From positions 323,001-387,000 of the forward strand of contig CALSOO010000001.1 in NCBI GenBank assembly GCA_943787985.1: a stretch of 64,000 nt of DNA. The letters are read 5' to 3'. Both the position numbers and the translations under genes were made by a program. A model generated the notes under the pieces. That model was not told where the DNA came from. It searched no databases and was given only the letters and a program-made list of their open reading frames with translations. This DNA is from an uncultured Paracoccaceae bacterium (GTDB lineage Bacteria; Pseudomonadota; Alphaproteobacteria; Rhodobacterales; Rhodobacteraceae). Each line of letters starts with the position of its first letter. The first letter of the stretch is position 1. Shown here piece by piece: positions 43,224 to 52,881 of this stretch.

Positions 43224-43583
43224 ATGGCAAACAGCAAAAGAACACTGTTTCTGAAGCGCCGTATGCGCGTTCGGAACAAACTCCGCAAAGTGAACGCGGG
43301 ACGCATGCGTCTTTCGGTTCACCGTTCGAACAAAAACATCTCCGCTCAGGTGATCGACGATGTGAACGGCGTGACACTCGCGTCCGCGTCCACATTGGAA
43401 AAAGCCTTGGGTGTGGTTGGCAAAAACAACGTCGAAGCAGCGGCCAAAGTGGGCGCGGCAATTGCCGAGCGTGCTAAGAAAGCCGGCGTTGAAGAAGCAT
43501 ACTTCGATCGCGGTGGTTTCCTCTTCCACGGTAAAGTGAAGGCAGTTGCCGACGCGGCCCGTGAAGGCGGTCTCAAAATCTAA
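43224..43583 (+). CDS. rplR: 50S ribosomal protein L18
   Basis: Intact, 119 residues; L18 binds 5S rRNA. It reads [40 protein letters not shown] and [20 protein letters not shown]. Followed by a UUCG hairpin before rpsE. Confidence 0.99.
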   Translation: MANSKRTLFLKRRMRVRNKLRKVNAGRMRLSVHRSNKNISAQVIDDVNGVTLASASTLEKALGVVGKNNVEAAAKVGAAIAERAKKAGVEEAYFDRGGFLFHGKVKAVADAAREGGLKI

Positions 43584-43590
43584 GACTTGA

Positions 43591-43610
43591 GGGCAGCGTT
43601 CGCGCTGCCC
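43591..43610 (+). promoter_or_regulatory. UUCG hairpin between rplR and rpsE
   Basis: GGGCAGCG and CGCTGCCC pair perfectly around TTCG, eight bases after the rplR stop, with no T-run. It is probably an mRNA processing or stability element inside the spc transcript. Confidence 0.6.
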
Positions 43611-43685
43611 CGATGATCCGGGAGCATCCGCTCACCAGGTTCGAGATAAACGAGCGCTTGCTCACTGAAATAAGGAATGTTCTCA

Positions 43686-44264
43686 ATGGCAGAACGTGAA
43701 AACCGTCGCGGCCCACGCCGTGATCGTGACGAAACACCGGAATTCGCAGACCGCTTGGTCGCGATCAACCGCGTCTCCAAAACCGTAAAAGGTGGTAAGC
43801 GCTTTGGCTTCGCAGCCCTCGTCGTCGTTGGCGACCAAAAAGGCCGCGTCGGATTTGGCAAAGGTAAAGCGAAAGAGGTCCCAGAGGCCATCCGCAAAGC
43901 CACAGAGCAAGCCAAGCGTCAAATGATCCGCGTGCAATTGCGCGAAGGTCGTACGCTGCACCACGACATGGAAGGTCGCCACGGCGCCGGTAAAGTTGTG
44001 ATGCGCTCCGCACCAGAGGGGACTGGCATCATCGCCGGTGGTCCAATGCGTGCTGTTTTCGAAATGCTGGGCATCAAGGACGTTGTGTCCAAGTCCATCG
44101 GTTCGCAAAACCCGTACAACATGATCCGCGCCACTATGGACGGTCTGAAAAAAGAATCTTCCCCACGTTCCGTCGCACAGCGTCGCGGCAAGAAAGTGGC
44201 TGACATTCTGCCCAAGCGCGACGACGCGCCAGCAGCCGAAGCTGCTGCGACTGAGGAGGCCTAA
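43686..44264 (+). CDS. rpsE: 30S ribosomal protein S5
   Basis: Intact, about 192 residues; S5 contributes to accuracy and helicase activity at the mRNA entry. ATG 43686 ([16 protein letters not shown]) is preferred to ATG 43677, which directly abuts AAGGA. Other runs are [20 protein letters not shown] and [20 protein letters not shown]. An Ala/Glu tail ends it. Confidence 0.98.
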   Translation: MAERENRRGPRRDRDETPEFADRLVAINRVSKTVKGGKRFGFAALVVVGDQKGRVGFGKGKAKEVPEAIRKATEQAKRQMIRVQLREGRTLHHDMEGRHGAGKVVMRSAPEGTGIIAGGPMRAVFEMLGIKDVVSKSIGSQNPYNMIRATMDGLKKESSPRSVAQRRGKKVADILPKRDDAPAAEAAATEEA

Positions 44265-44267
44265 ACC

Positions 44268-44456
44268 ATGGCTAAAACAATCGTCATCAAACAAACGGGT
44301 TCCCCGATCCGTCGCCCTGCAAAACAGCGCGCGACATTGATCGGCCTCGGCTTGAACAAAATGCACAAAACCCGCGAGCTCGAAGACACACCTTCCGTAC
44401 GCGGCATGGTGCGCTCGATCTCTCACATGGTCGAGATCATCGAAGAAAAAGGGTAA
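44268..44456 (+). CDS. rpmD: 50S ribosomal protein L30
   Basis: Intact, 62 residues. It reads [20 protein letters not shown] and [20 protein letters not shown]. It is the last gene of this block; rplO, normally next, is 1.6 kb away behind a terminator and one opposite-strand gene. Confidence 0.99.
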   Translation: MAKTIVIKQTGSPIRRPAKQRATLIGLGLNKMHKTRELEDTPSVRGMVRSISHMVEIIEEKG

Positions 44457-44464
44457 ACTCCGGT

Positions 44465-44503
44465 CCGCACCCTCGGGTGCGGCGAACGCTCCGGTGGAGC
44501 GTT
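44465..44503 (+). repeat. Two adjacent perfect hairpins after rpmD
   Basis: CCGCACC/GGTGCGG with loop CTCG (44465-44482) is followed at once by AACGCTCC/GGAGCGTT with loop GGT (44485-44503). They do not carry T-runs and precede the true terminator by 90 bases. They may be an intergenic palindromic repeat. Confidence 0.45.
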
Positions 44504-44590
44504 TGAGGGATTTGCGGGCGAAGCTCCGGGATTTCAGTAGTCCCTGACGCAACCCCGAAAGGTTCACCTTGGTGCGCCACAGTTATTTAG

Positions 44591-44622
44591 AAACGCCTCG
44601 TGGAAACACGGGGCGTTTTTTT
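44591..44622 (+). terminator. Intrinsic terminator of the rpmC-rpmD block
   Basis: AACGCCTCGTG and CACGGGGCGTT form an 11-bp stem with one T-G pair and a GAAA loop, followed by seven T residues. Confidence 0.92.
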
Positions 44623-44637
44623 GTTATGTAGAGTATA

Positions 44638-45402
44638 CTAATTAGCCAAACGCCTTTGGTATGTTCTAAAGTATAGGTCAACCGCTCCTTGATAACATTC
44701 TTGCTGTTCCGGGCCAAACAAGAGTTTTGCAAAATGAAGCTGACCTTGAATCGTGGTTTCTGTCAACTTTCGTTCAAGCGTTTTTGTTTCCCCTCGCGCA
44801 TAGTCAAAAATAATTCCAGTGAGTGCAGAAAGGTACGCCCAATGCACAACGTGGCAATAGTCTTCACTAGAACCGGATGTGCTTCCGCCGAGCCCTCTTC
44901 CTTTTGATCGTGCGACTAGTACTTGATGTTCTCGGAGTATCTCAAACAGGTGATCTCTAAGCCTCTCATCATTCGAATTTTCAATGAGCTCGCGAAAGAT
45001 TTCAACTGCCTCGGGTGGAAGTGCGAGCGTCGAGATTTCTGAGTCAGTCGCCAACCCTGTAATCCTGCCCGAAGCCGAAAAAGAATAATTGTAGTTTAGG
45101 CCGCGGCGCGCAAGATCCATAAATAGAGAAAGAGCGTTTGGTAAAACAGCACGGGCAGATTGAGCTTTTCGCCTTCTGGTATCTTCAACTTGTTCTCGCT
45201 GGAAATCCAAATTTTTCAAAACCCCTGCTAATGCAACTGCTGAAGCAAAGAGATACAAAAGAGAACTGAAGATGAACACTTTCATCCTAATGAAATTTTG
45301 AGCGACATCGTTGTCTAGAGCCCACGCTAATACTAATGCGATTGTTGCTCCTAGGAAGAGACCCAAGGGGAGATTGACTAAGGACTTGAGAAACTTATTC
45401 AT
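44638..45402 (-). CDS. Hypothetical membrane protein with two N-terminal helices
   Basis: A 254-residue protein. Two hydrophobic helices lie in the first 65 residues (LPLGLFLGATIALVLAWAL and VFIFSSLLYLFASAVALAGV). A long hydrophilic region follows, beginning with a likely coiled coil (LKNLDFQREQVEDTRRRKAQ). A glycine-serine turn (GRGLGGSTSGSSED) lies in the middle. No family is recognised. It is AT-richer than the ribosomal genes and lies opposite to them, between rpmD and rplO. Confidence 0.55.
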   Translation of the reverse strand: MNKFLKSLVNLPLGLFLGATIALVLAWALDNDVAQNFIRMKVFIFSSLLYLFASAVALAGVLKNLDFQREQVEDTRRRKAQSARAVLPNALSLFMDLARRGLNYNYSFSASGRITGLATDSEISTLALPPEAVEIFRELIENSNDERLRDHLFEILREHQVLVARSKGRGLGGSTSGSSEDYCHVVHWAYLSALTGIIFDYARGETKTLERKLTETTIQGQLHFAKLLFGPEQQECYQGAVDLYFRTYQRRLAN

Positions 45403-45776
45403 GCGCTAACCCGTGCCATTTTCTATATCTGTTCGCTTCAACCTAAAGTGAGGCTGGACTTTTGCAATCCGATAACCGCCCTTAGTCCCCGACTACGGGC
45501 CGCACACGACTACCCCCTGGGGCGGAGTGCGTCTTCGACAGCCCCGGCTATCCCCTTCTACGGCCTCAACCTCTCCACTGGAGCTATTGCAAGACGGCCT
45601 TTCAGCGTTTGCGCAGCGAGCGCGACACCTGACAGCGTATTGCATGGCAAAGCGCGAGACGGCCCGCGGTCATGCGCGGTCCTCTGTGTGAAAAAACGCA
45701 AGAAATTTCGCCCGCGTTAACCAGATTCGCCGTGTTCGGGGTAACCTTTCGTTCATCTTGTAAGAAACAGCTCCCG

Positions 45777-45860
45777 TTTTGTACAACACAGCAAAATTGC
45801 GGTCCGATCCGTGAAAATCACTTCCCAAGTCTTGTGACATTCGCCGCGTTTTTTGTACAA
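45777..45860. promoter_or_regulatory. Two TTTTGTACAA palindromic sites
   Basis: TTTTGTACAA occurs at 45777-45786 and 45851-45860, 74 bases apart, close to seven helical turns. The core TTGTACAA is a perfect palindrome. This is suggestive of a DNA-binding regulator; no regulator is identified. Confidence 0.35.
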
Positions 45861-45927
45861 AACCGCTCCGCAGAAGTTCAAAAGCCATGGTCATTTCCCC
45901 CATTAACGCAGCGCACGCATCGCGCGC

Positions 45928-45956
45928 TTGATCCCGCGCCGCGCCTCGTCTATACG
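45928..45956 (+). promoter_or_regulatory. Promoter of the rplO-secY-adk block
   Basis: TTGATC (45928-45933), exactly 17 bases, TATACG (45951-45956), 95 bases ahead of rplO. Confidence 0.7.
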
Positions 45957-46050
45957 CGCGAAGTGGGCACAATTCGTCCGCACAGTATCGTAACGCCGCG
46001 TCTACCCGCTCCCGTCGCTGGGGGGTATTTCCGGCAAAAGGAGAAGCGAC

Positions 46051-46521
46051 ATGTTTAAACTGAATGAACTCCGTGACAATCCCGGTGCAACCAAGCCACG
46101 CAAGCGCGTTGGTCGTGGTCCCGGTTCCGGCACCGGTAAGATGGGTGGCCGTGGTATCAAGGGTCAGAAATCCCGTTCGGGTGTGGCCATCAACGGGTAT
46201 GAAGGCGGTCAAATGCCATTGTACCAACGTCTGCCAAAGCGTGGCTTTAACAAGCCGAACCGCAAGGCCTATGCCGTTGTAAACCTTGGTCTTATCCAGA
46301 AATTCATCGACGCCAAAAAGTTGGATGCCAAAGCCGTCACCGAAGACGCTTTGATCGCGTCTGGCCTCGTGCGCCGCAAGCTAGACGGTGTTCGTGTTCT
46401 GGCCAAAGGCGAATTGACAGCAAAAGCGACAATCACCGTCACTGGCGCGTCCAAATCTGCCATTGAAGCCGTTGAAAAAGCAGGCGGTTCTTTGACTGTT
46501 GCTGCGGCGGCTGCTGAGTAA
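46051..46521 (+). CDS. rplO: 50S ribosomal protein L15
   Basis: Intact, 156 residues; a late-assembly protein. It reads [40 protein letters not shown] and [22 protein letters not shown] precedes the ATG. An attenuator-like terminator follows before secY. Confidence 0.98.
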   Translation: MFKLNELRDNPGATKPRKRVGRGPGSGTGKMGGRGIKGQKSRSGVAINGYEGGQMPLYQRLPKRGFNKPNRKAYAVVNLGLIQKFIDAKKLDAKAVTEDALIASGLVRRKLDGVRVLAKGELTAKATITVTGASKSAIEAVEKAGGSLTVAAAAAE

Positions 46522-46581
46522 GCCTCTTAACGCCCTTGTGGGTGGCGCGCGCGCCGCCTACATTAGCTAGAGTTTTCCATT

Positions 46582-46616
46582 CGCCGCCCACCGGAAAACG
46601 GTCAGGGCGGCGTTTT
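46582..46616 (+). terminator. Terminator or attenuator between rplO and secY
   Basis: CGCCGCCC and GGGCGGCG pair perfectly, with an inner ACCG/CGGT stem around GAAAA, followed by TTTT. As secY has no obvious promoter of its own in the 30 bases left, partial read-through is likely. Confidence 0.75.
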
Positions 46617-46645
46617 GCCAAATAAGCCAAAGAAAGAGCCACCTT

Positions 46646-48007
46646 ATGGTATCTGCCGTCGAGAACATGGCCGCCAACACCAGCTGGTCCGCATTGGGCA
46701 AAGCCACGGATTTGCGCAACCGCATCCTGTTCACCTTGGGTCTGTTGATTGTCTATCGCTTGGGGACCTTTATCCCTGTGCCGGGCATCGACGGCGTTGC
46801 ACTGCGTGAGTTCATGGAAGGCGCGGGGCAGGGCATCGGCGGCATGATTTCGATGTTCACCGGCGGCGCGCTTGGCCGCATGGGCATCTTTGCGTTGGGC
46901 ATTATGCCCTACATTTCCGCCTCTATTATCGTTCAGCTGATGACCTCCATGGTCCCTTCCCTTGAGCAACTCAAGAAAGAAGGCGAACAGGGTCGGAAGA
47001 AGATCAACCAATACACCCGTTATGGTACTGTTTTGTTGGCGACTTTGCAGGCTTACGGCCTTGCGGTGTCCCTCGAATCCGGCGGGCTTGTGACCGAGGG
47101 CGGATTGTATTTCCGCTTGGCGTGTTTGATCACGCTGGTTGGTGGTACAATGTTCCTGATGTGGTTGGGTGAACAGATCACCGCTCGTGGCATCGGCAAC
47201 GGCATTTCCTTGATCATTTTTGTCGGTATCATCGCTGAAGTTCCGGCCGCTTTGGCCCAGTTCTTTGCATCAGGCCGCTCTGGCGCCTTGAGCCCTGCGA
47301 TCATCATTGCTGTGATCCTGATGGTGATCTTGACCATTATGTTCGTCGTCTTTATGGAGCGGGCGCTGCGAAAGCTGCACATCCAGTACCCGCGTCGCCA
47401 AGTGGGTATGAAAGTATATGACGGTGGGTCCAGCCACTTGCCGATCAAGGTAAACCCGGCCGGTGTTATCCCTGCCATCTTTGCGTCATCCTTGTTGTTG
47501 CTGCCTGTGACCATATCCACCTTCTCGGGCAATTCTACGAACCCCGTGATGTCGTGGCTGCTTGCCAACTTTGGCCCGGGTCAGCCGCTTTACTTGCTGT
47601 TCTTTGTCGCGATGATTGTGTTCTTTGCCTACTTTTACACCTTCAACGTTTCCTTCAAACCTGACGATGTCGCGGAGAACCTCAAGAACCAGAACGGTTT
47701 TGTGCCCGGCATTCGCCCTGGTAAAAAGACGGCCGAGTATCTGGAATACGTCACAAACCGCATCCTTGTTTTGGGGTCTGCCTATCTCGCTGCTGTATGC
47801 TTGTTGCCCGAGATCCTGCGCGGCCAGTTTGCCATTCCATTCTACTTCGGCGGCACCTCGGTGTTGATCGTTGTTTCCGTGACCATGGACACGATCCAAC
47901 AGGTCCAAAGCCACCTGCTGGCCCATCAATATGAGGGTTTGATTGAGAAATCGAACCTGCGGGGCAAAGGTAAGACACGCAAAAAACGGAGCCCTGTGCG
48001 TAGATGA
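46646..48007 (+). CDS. secY: Preprotein translocase subunit SecY
   Basis: Intact, 453 residues, with ten predicted transmembrane helices; SecY is the channel of the Sec translocon. It reads [54 protein letters not shown] and [20 protein letters not shown]. The C-terminal basic tail overlaps the adk start by four bases. Confidence 0.99.
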   Translation: MVSAVENMAANTSWSALGKATDLRNRILFTLGLLIVYRLGTFIPVPGIDGVALREFMEGAGQGIGGMISMFTGGALGRMGIFALGIMPYISASIIVQLMTSMVPSLEQLKKEGEQGRKKINQYTRYGTVLLATLQAYGLAVSLESGGLVTEGGLYFRLACLITLVGGTMFLMWLGEQITARGIGNGISLIIFVGIIAEVPAALAQFFASGRSGALSPAIIIAVILMVILTIMFVVFMERALRKLHIQYPRRQVGMKVYDGGSSHLPIKVNPAGVIPAIFASSLLLLPVTISTFSGNSTNPVMSWLLANFGPGQPLYLLFFVAMIVFFAYFYTFNVSFKPDDVAENLKNQNGFVPGIRPGKKTAEYLEYVTNRILVLGSAYLAAVCLLPEILRGQFAIPFYFGGTSVLIVVSVTMDTIQQVQSHLLAHQYEGLIEKSNLRGKGKTRKKRSPVRR

Positions 48008-48651
48008 ATATAATACTGCTTGGGCCTCCCGGGGCCGGAAAAGGGACGCAAGCGCGTCATTTGGTCGAAAAACGCAACATGGTGCAATTGAGCACTGGTG
48101 ATATGTTGCGCGCCGCGAAAGACAGCGGATCCGAGATGGGCAAGATCGTGGCCGATGTTATGGCCCGTGGTGCTTTGGTGACGGACGAAATTGTGATCGG
48201 ATTGATCCGCGAGCAATTGAACACCGTCAAAGCTAAAGGGTTCATTTTTGACGGCTTTCCCCGCACCTTGGCCCAAGCGGATGCACTGACAGAATTGCTG
48301 GCCCATGAAGGCGAAAACCTTGATGCGGTGATCGAGATGGAAGTGGATGACGAAGCGCTGGTGGACCGGATTACGGCCCGTTCAACGTGCGGCGGTTGCG
48401 GCGAAGTTTACAACGACAATACAAAGCCCCAACCGGCTGACGGAAAATGCTCCAACTGCGGTGAAGAGGGCAAGTTCCAACGCCGCGCGGATGACAATGA
48501 GGAAAGCTTGAAGACGCGCCTCATGGAGTATTACAAAAAGACCTCACCGCTCATGGGCTATTACTACGCCAAAGATATGCTGACCAAGATCGACGGCCTT
48601 GGCGACATAGAAACGGTGCAAGGCGACATCGCCAAAATCCTCGACGTTTAA
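48004..48651 (+). CDS. adk: Adenylate kinase, zinc-LID type
   Basis: Intact, 215 residues; it converts AMP and ATP to two ADP in the cytoplasm. The P-loop [10 protein letters not shown] is at residues 7-16 and the AMP-site runs STGDMLR and [13 protein letters not shown] are present. The LID carries four cysteines (C129, C132, C149, C152), so it should bind a structural zinc. It follows secY as in many bacteria. Confidence 0.99.
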   Translation: MNIILLGPPGAGKGTQARHLVEKRNMVQLSTGDMLRAAKDSGSEMGKIVADVMARGALVTDEIVIGLIREQLNTVKAKGFIFDGFPRTLAQADALTELLAHEGENLDAVIEMEVDDEALVDRITARSTCGGCGEVYNDNTKPQPADGKCSNCGEEGKFQRRADDNEESLKTRLMEYYKKTSPLMGYYYAKDMLTKIDGLGDIETVQGDIAKILDV

Positions 48652-48663
48652 CGCTCCGGGCTG

Positions 48664-48690
48664 GCGGCACATTCCCGGTCTATGTGCCGC
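48664..48690 (+). promoter_or_regulatory. Hairpin after adk
   Basis: GCGGCACAT and ATGTGCCGC pair perfectly around TCCCGGTCT, 12 bases after the adk stop. Without a T-run it is at best a weak terminator. Confidence 0.45.
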
Positions 48691-48762
48691 GCTCCAAATG
48701 CGTTGATCCGACTTTGCGGTGTTGGTCGTGATGCGTTTTGACCTGCGAATTTACCTCGGCTC

Positions 48763-48791
48763 TTGACGCCAAAACTGAATGCTCATATGCA
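48763..48791 (+). promoter_or_regulatory. Promoter of the rpsM (alpha) block
   Basis: TTGACG (48763-48768), exactly 17 bases, TATGCA (48786-48791), 155 bases before the rpsM GTG. Confidence 0.6.
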
Positions 48792-48945
48792 CCGCTATCT
48801 CTTACGAGAATCATAATGTTTGATGGGTCGTCCCCAACGAACAGAACACCTGATCAGCTTGGCCCGCATGCACTTTAGTGCTTCGGGCTCATGTTGTGAA
48901 AAAAGGGCCCGGAACTACGGGCTCGCAACGAAAAGGAAAGCTCAC

Positions 48946-49315
48946 GTGGCACGTATTGCCGGCGTAAACATCCCGACTGCAAAGCGGGTTCCAATCGCCC
49001 TCACATATATCACCGGTATCGGTAACACCTCAGCTAAGGCAATCTGCGAAGCTGTAGGCATTGACGCGGCACGCCGTGTGAATGAGCTGTCCGACGCCGA
49101 AGTCCTGAAAATCCGCGAGCACATCGACGAGAACTTACCTGTCGAAGGTGATCTGCGCCGTGAAACGACAATGAACATCAAGCGCTTGATGGACCTTGGT
49201 TGCTACCGTGGCCTGCGTCACCGCCGTAACCTTCCAGTGCGCGGTCAGCGTACACACACCAACGCTCGCACACGCAAAGGCCCTGCGAAAGGCCATTGCC
49301 GGCAAGAAGAAATAA
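48946..49315 (+). CDS. rpsM: 30S ribosomal protein S13, one frameshift as read
   Basis: S13 forms the head bridge to the large subunit. Start GTG 48946 after AAAAGGAAAG gives [20 protein letters not shown] and [19 protein letters not shown]. An extra G near 49291 shifts the last residues; without it the end is [10 protein letters not shown] and TAA 49313-49315. The intended length is about 122 residues. Confidence 0.97.
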
Positions 49316-49330
49316 GGGAGGCTCTGATCA

Positions 49331-49720
49331 ATGGCACGTGATAAAGACGCGCGAAGAAAGAAGGTCTCCAAGAACATCGCCGCAGGTGTGGCGCATGTGA
49401 ACTCTTCTTTCAACAACACAAAAATCCTGATCTCTGACGTTCAGGGCAACGCAATCGCTTGGTCTTCTGCCGGCACGATGGGCTTCAAAGGCTCACGTAA
49501 ATCTACGCCTTATGCGGCGCAGATGGCTGCTGAAGATGCAGGGCGCAAAGCACAAGAGCACGGCGTCAAGACGCTCGAAGTCGAAGTGCAGGGCCCGGGT
49601 TCTGGTCGTGAAAGCGCATTGCGCGCTTTGGCGGCTGCAGGTTTCAACATCACATCGATCCGTGACGTGACGCCAATGGCCCACAACGGCTGCCGCCCAC
49701 CAAAGCGTCGCCGCGTCTAA
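49331..49720 (+). CDS. rpsK: 30S ribosomal protein S11
   Basis: Intact, 129 residues; S11 is part of the platform near the mRNA exit. It reads [40 protein letters not shown] and [18 protein letters not shown]. Confidence 0.99.
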   Translation: MARDKDARRKKVSKNIAAGVAHVNSSFNNTKILISDVQGNAIAWSSAGTMGFKGSRKSTPYAAQMAAEDAGRKAQEHGVKTLEVEVQGPGSGRESALRALAAAGFNITSIRDVTPMAHNGCRPPKRRRV

Positions 49721-49736
49721 GCATTATTTCTACGGT

Positions 49737-49762
49737 GGGGCTGCGTGTTTTCGCACGGCCCC
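49737..49762 (+). promoter_or_regulatory. Hairpin between rpsK and rpoA
   Basis: GGGGC/GCCCC with an inner TGCG/CGCA around TGTTTT and a two-base bulge, followed 12 bases later by ATTTTTG. It could modestly attenuate rpoA. Confidence 0.4.
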
Positions 49763-49832
49763 AATCCGCATTTTTGAAACCTCGGGCGCTTTTGCCTTTC
49801 GGACATGAGGCAGAACAAGAATGGAGGGACGT

Positions 49833-50848
49833 ATGATCCACAAAAATTGGGCTGAATTGATCAAGCCACACAGCTTGGACGTAAAGCCGGGCAATGACCC
49901 GCGCGTCAGGCGACTGTGGTTGCAGAACCGCTTGAGCGGGGCTTTGGTCTGACGATGGGCAACGCGCTGCGTCGCGTTTTGATGAGCTCGCTGCAAGGCG
50001 CCGCCATCACGTCTGTACAGATCGACAACGTTTTGCACGAGTTCTCCAGCGTTGCTGGTGTGCGTGAAGACGTCACCGACATCGTTTTGAACCTCAAAGG
50101 CGTCGCCATCCGCATGGAAGTCGAAGGGCCAAAGCGTCTTTCATATCAATGCCAAAGGCCCAGGCGTTGTGACTGCTGGTGACATTTCCGAAGCGCTGGC
50201 ATCGAAATCCTGAACCGTGACCACGTGATCTGCCACCTCGATGATGGCGCGATGTCTACATGGAACTGACTGTCAACACTGGCAAAGGCTATGTGGCTGC
50301 TGACAAGAACAAGCCAGAAGATGCGCCAATCGGTCTGATCCCGATCGATGCGATCTATTCGCCTGTGAAGAAAGTCGTCTTATGACGTTCAGCCGACCCG
50401 CGAAGGTCAGGTTCTGGACTATGACAAGCTGACGATGAAAGTCGAAACAGACGGCTCCATCACGCCTGATGACGCGGTGGCTTATGCTGCGCGCATCTTG
50501 CAGGATCAGCTGTCTATCTTCGTGAACTTCGACGAGCCTGAGTCAGCGTCCGCGCAGGACGAAGATGATGGTCTCGAGTTCAACCCGCTTCTGCTGAAGA
50601 AAGTGGACGAGCTGGAACTGTCTGTCGTTCCGCAAACTGCCTGAAGAACGACAACATCGTTTACATCGGCGATCTGATCCAGAAAACCGAAGCAGAAATG
50701 CTGCGCACGCCGAACTTTGGCCGCAAGTCTTTGAACGAGATCAAAGAAGTGCTGTCAGGCATGGGTCTGCACCTTGGCATGGACGTTGAGGACTGGCCAC
50801 CGGACAATATCGAAGATCTGGCGAAGAAAGTTCGAAGACGACTTTTAA
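49833..50848 (+). CDS. rpoA: RNA polymerase subunit alpha, frameshifted as read
   Basis: The alpha subunit starts RNA polymerase assembly and its C-terminal domain contacts UP elements and activators. ATG 49833 gives [20 protein letters not shown]. Shifts near 49910, 50140, 50205, 50250, 50383, 50635 and 50830 separate [60 protein letters not shown] and the CTD runs [20 protein letters not shown] and [19 protein letters not shown]. The end is FEDDF with TAA 50846-50848. The intended length is about 338 residues. Confidence 0.95.
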
Positions 50849-50978
50849 GAATTCGTAGGGTGCGCATCTGCCGCACCTTGCTTACGACCTGGGCACACTG
50901 CCCCAAGGAGAGTGGCTGACACGCATCGCCAGCCAGACAAAGCAAAACGCCCGTAGAGGGCACATATTGGAGAAGAAC

Positions 50979-51397
50979 ATGCGTCACGCACGTGGATACC
51001 GCCGCCTGAACCGTACACATGAGCACCGCAAGGCGCTCTTGTCGAACATGGCAGGCTCGCTCATCGAACATGAGCAAATCAAAACAACTTTGCCAAAAGC
51101 AAAAGAACTGCGCCGATCATCGAAAAGATGATCACGCTTGGCAAGCGCGGCGATCTGCACGCCCGTCGTCAGGCCGCAGCCAAGCTGAAGCAAGACCAGT
51201 ACGTCGCGAAACTTGTTCGACATCCTTGGCCCACGCTACAAAGACCGTCAAGGCGGCTATGTGCGCGTTCTGAAAGCGGGCTTCCGCTACGGTGACATGG
51301 CGCCAATGGCGATCATCGAATTCGTTGACCGCGACCGCGACGCCAAAGGCGCAGGCGACAAAGCCCGCGTTGCTGCTGAAGAAGCTGCGACGAATAA
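50979..51397 (+). CDS. rplQ: 50S ribosomal protein L17, frameshifted as read
   Basis: L17 lies on the solvent side of the large subunit. ATG 50979 gives [20 protein letters not shown]. Shifts near 51110 and 51210 lead to [20 protein letters not shown] and [21 protein letters not shown] missing G near 51390 would give the usual acidic end and TAA 51395-51397; as read the frame runs on to 51461. The intended length is about 139 residues. It closes the alpha block. Confidence 0.94.
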
Positions 51398-51424
51398 GAT
51401 TTGCGCAATTGCGAATGAATTTGA

Positions 51425-51453
51425 GAGCCCCTCGCCGATGGCGGGGGCTTTTT
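51425..51453 (+). terminator. Intrinsic terminator after rplQ
   Basis: AGCCCCTCGCC and GGCGGGGGCT pair around GAT (one bulge) and are followed by TTTTT. Confidence 0.88.
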
Positions 51454-51524
51454 GCTTTTGAGCGTGCGATATCTTGGCTTGCAATCATGGGGCTTGCAAG
51501 GCAGCCTGGCTGCGCATATCTGTC

Positions 51525-52881
51525 ATGAAATATTTGATGCCTTCTCGCTTGCGCTGCTTTCTGGCAACCCCGACGTGGCAGACAAGTCCCAACGGCCGAC
51601 TGAAATGCAGCTGAGTTTTGTGCCGTTGGTCAAGCAGCGCGCCCGCTGTTGTGAACATCTACGCCAAACGCGATGGTGCAAGACGCGGCGCACCCGTTTC
51701 AGATGATCCGTTTTTTGACCGTTTCTTTCGCAACTGGTCGGCGCAACCGCGTGTCCAAAACTCGCTTGGATCGGGGGTGATTCTGTCGAGGAGGGTATTG
51801 TCGTGTCAAACTATCATGTGGTGGGCATGGCGACGGACATTCGTGTTGTGCTCAACGACCGGCGCGAATTTCGGCGCGGGTCTTGTTGGCTGATGCAGAA
51901 AGCGATCTTGGCGATTTTGCAGCTTGAGGATGCGGCAGATTTGCCGTCTGCACTTGCGCGACAGTGATGACGTTCGAGTGGGTGAGTTGGTTCTGGCCAT
52001 CGGGAACCCGTTTGGTGTGGGCCAGACTGTCAGCAGTGGCATTGTATCCGGCCTTGCGCGCGTCTGGGCGGCTAACGGGCGCGGGCGCGGGTATTTCATC
52101 CAGACAGATGCGCCGATCAATCCGGGCAATTCAGGCGGCGCTCTGATTGATATGACTGGCCGTTGATTGGCATGAACACCCAGATTTTGACCCGCTCGGG
52201 TGGCTCCAATGGCATCGGGTTTGCCATTCCGTGCGAACTTGTGCGCGCGTTTATGGAGCAGGCGAGTGAAGGCAACGACGCGTTTTGCACGCCCTTGGGC
52301 CGGATGAGCGGGCAGTCTGTGGATGCTGATATGGCTGACGCACTTGGGCTTGGACGGTCCGGGCGGGATCTATTATCAGGGATGCACGCGGTCAGTCCCG
52401 TTTTTAAGGCAGGGATTGCGGTGGGCGATGTGATCACGGTGTCGACGGTCAGGCTGTGAACACCCCGTCCGAGATGATTTTCCGGATGAGCGTTGCCGGG
52501 CTTGGGAAGCAGCTCGGTCATCACGCGGATGCGTGAGGGTCGCAGCCGATGTGTCTCGTTGATGATCGCGCCCGGATGTGCCGTCGCGCGACGCCTGTTG
52601 CTAGGTGAGACGCCGATTTGCCGGGCTGACGTTGCCCGTATCAATCCCGCGGTATCTGGCGCAGTTGAATTTGCCACTGATCGCGAAGGGTGTGGTTGTG
52701 GCGAAATCGGGCCCTTTGGCTGCACGGGTAGGGCTGCGCCGAGGAGATGTGATCTGCCGATCAATGGCGAGCGTGATCCCGATCCCGAAGCGTGGCCCTG
52801 CATTGCAGGCGCTCGGCCGCTGGCTCGGTTGGATGTTTGTGCGTGGAGCGGTCAGCGCTTCAGCTGCGGTTCAGGCTCTGA
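51525..52881 (+). CDS. Do-like (DegP/HtrA) periplasmic serine protease, heavily frameshifted as read
   Basis: Reassembled segments give a signal-peptide-like start (MKYLMPSRL), PLVKQ and [10 protein letters not shown], then SLGSGVILS. The trypsin-like set follows: the histidine in VSNYHVV, the aspartate in [10 protein letters not shown] and the serine in [15 protein letters not shown]. Two PDZ-type parts come after, with [18 protein letters not shown] and [18 protein letters not shown]. At least eight shifts lie between 51640 and 52870. Repair near 52863 gives the usual end LRFRL and TGA 52879-52881. DegP-type proteases handle misfolded envelope proteins. The start is tentative. Confidence 0.82.

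Larger units (their letters stand above)
45403..46050 (+). promoter_or_regulatory. Long gene-free region ahead of rplO
   Basis: A 648-base stretch. I see no gene that I can support. It holds the rplO promoter (45928-45956) and two copies of TTTTGTACAA. Confidence 0.5.

Noticed and set aside
45448..46058. Short open frames ahead of rplO
   Set aside because: They overlap the promoter region and have no ribosome binding site or family pattern.
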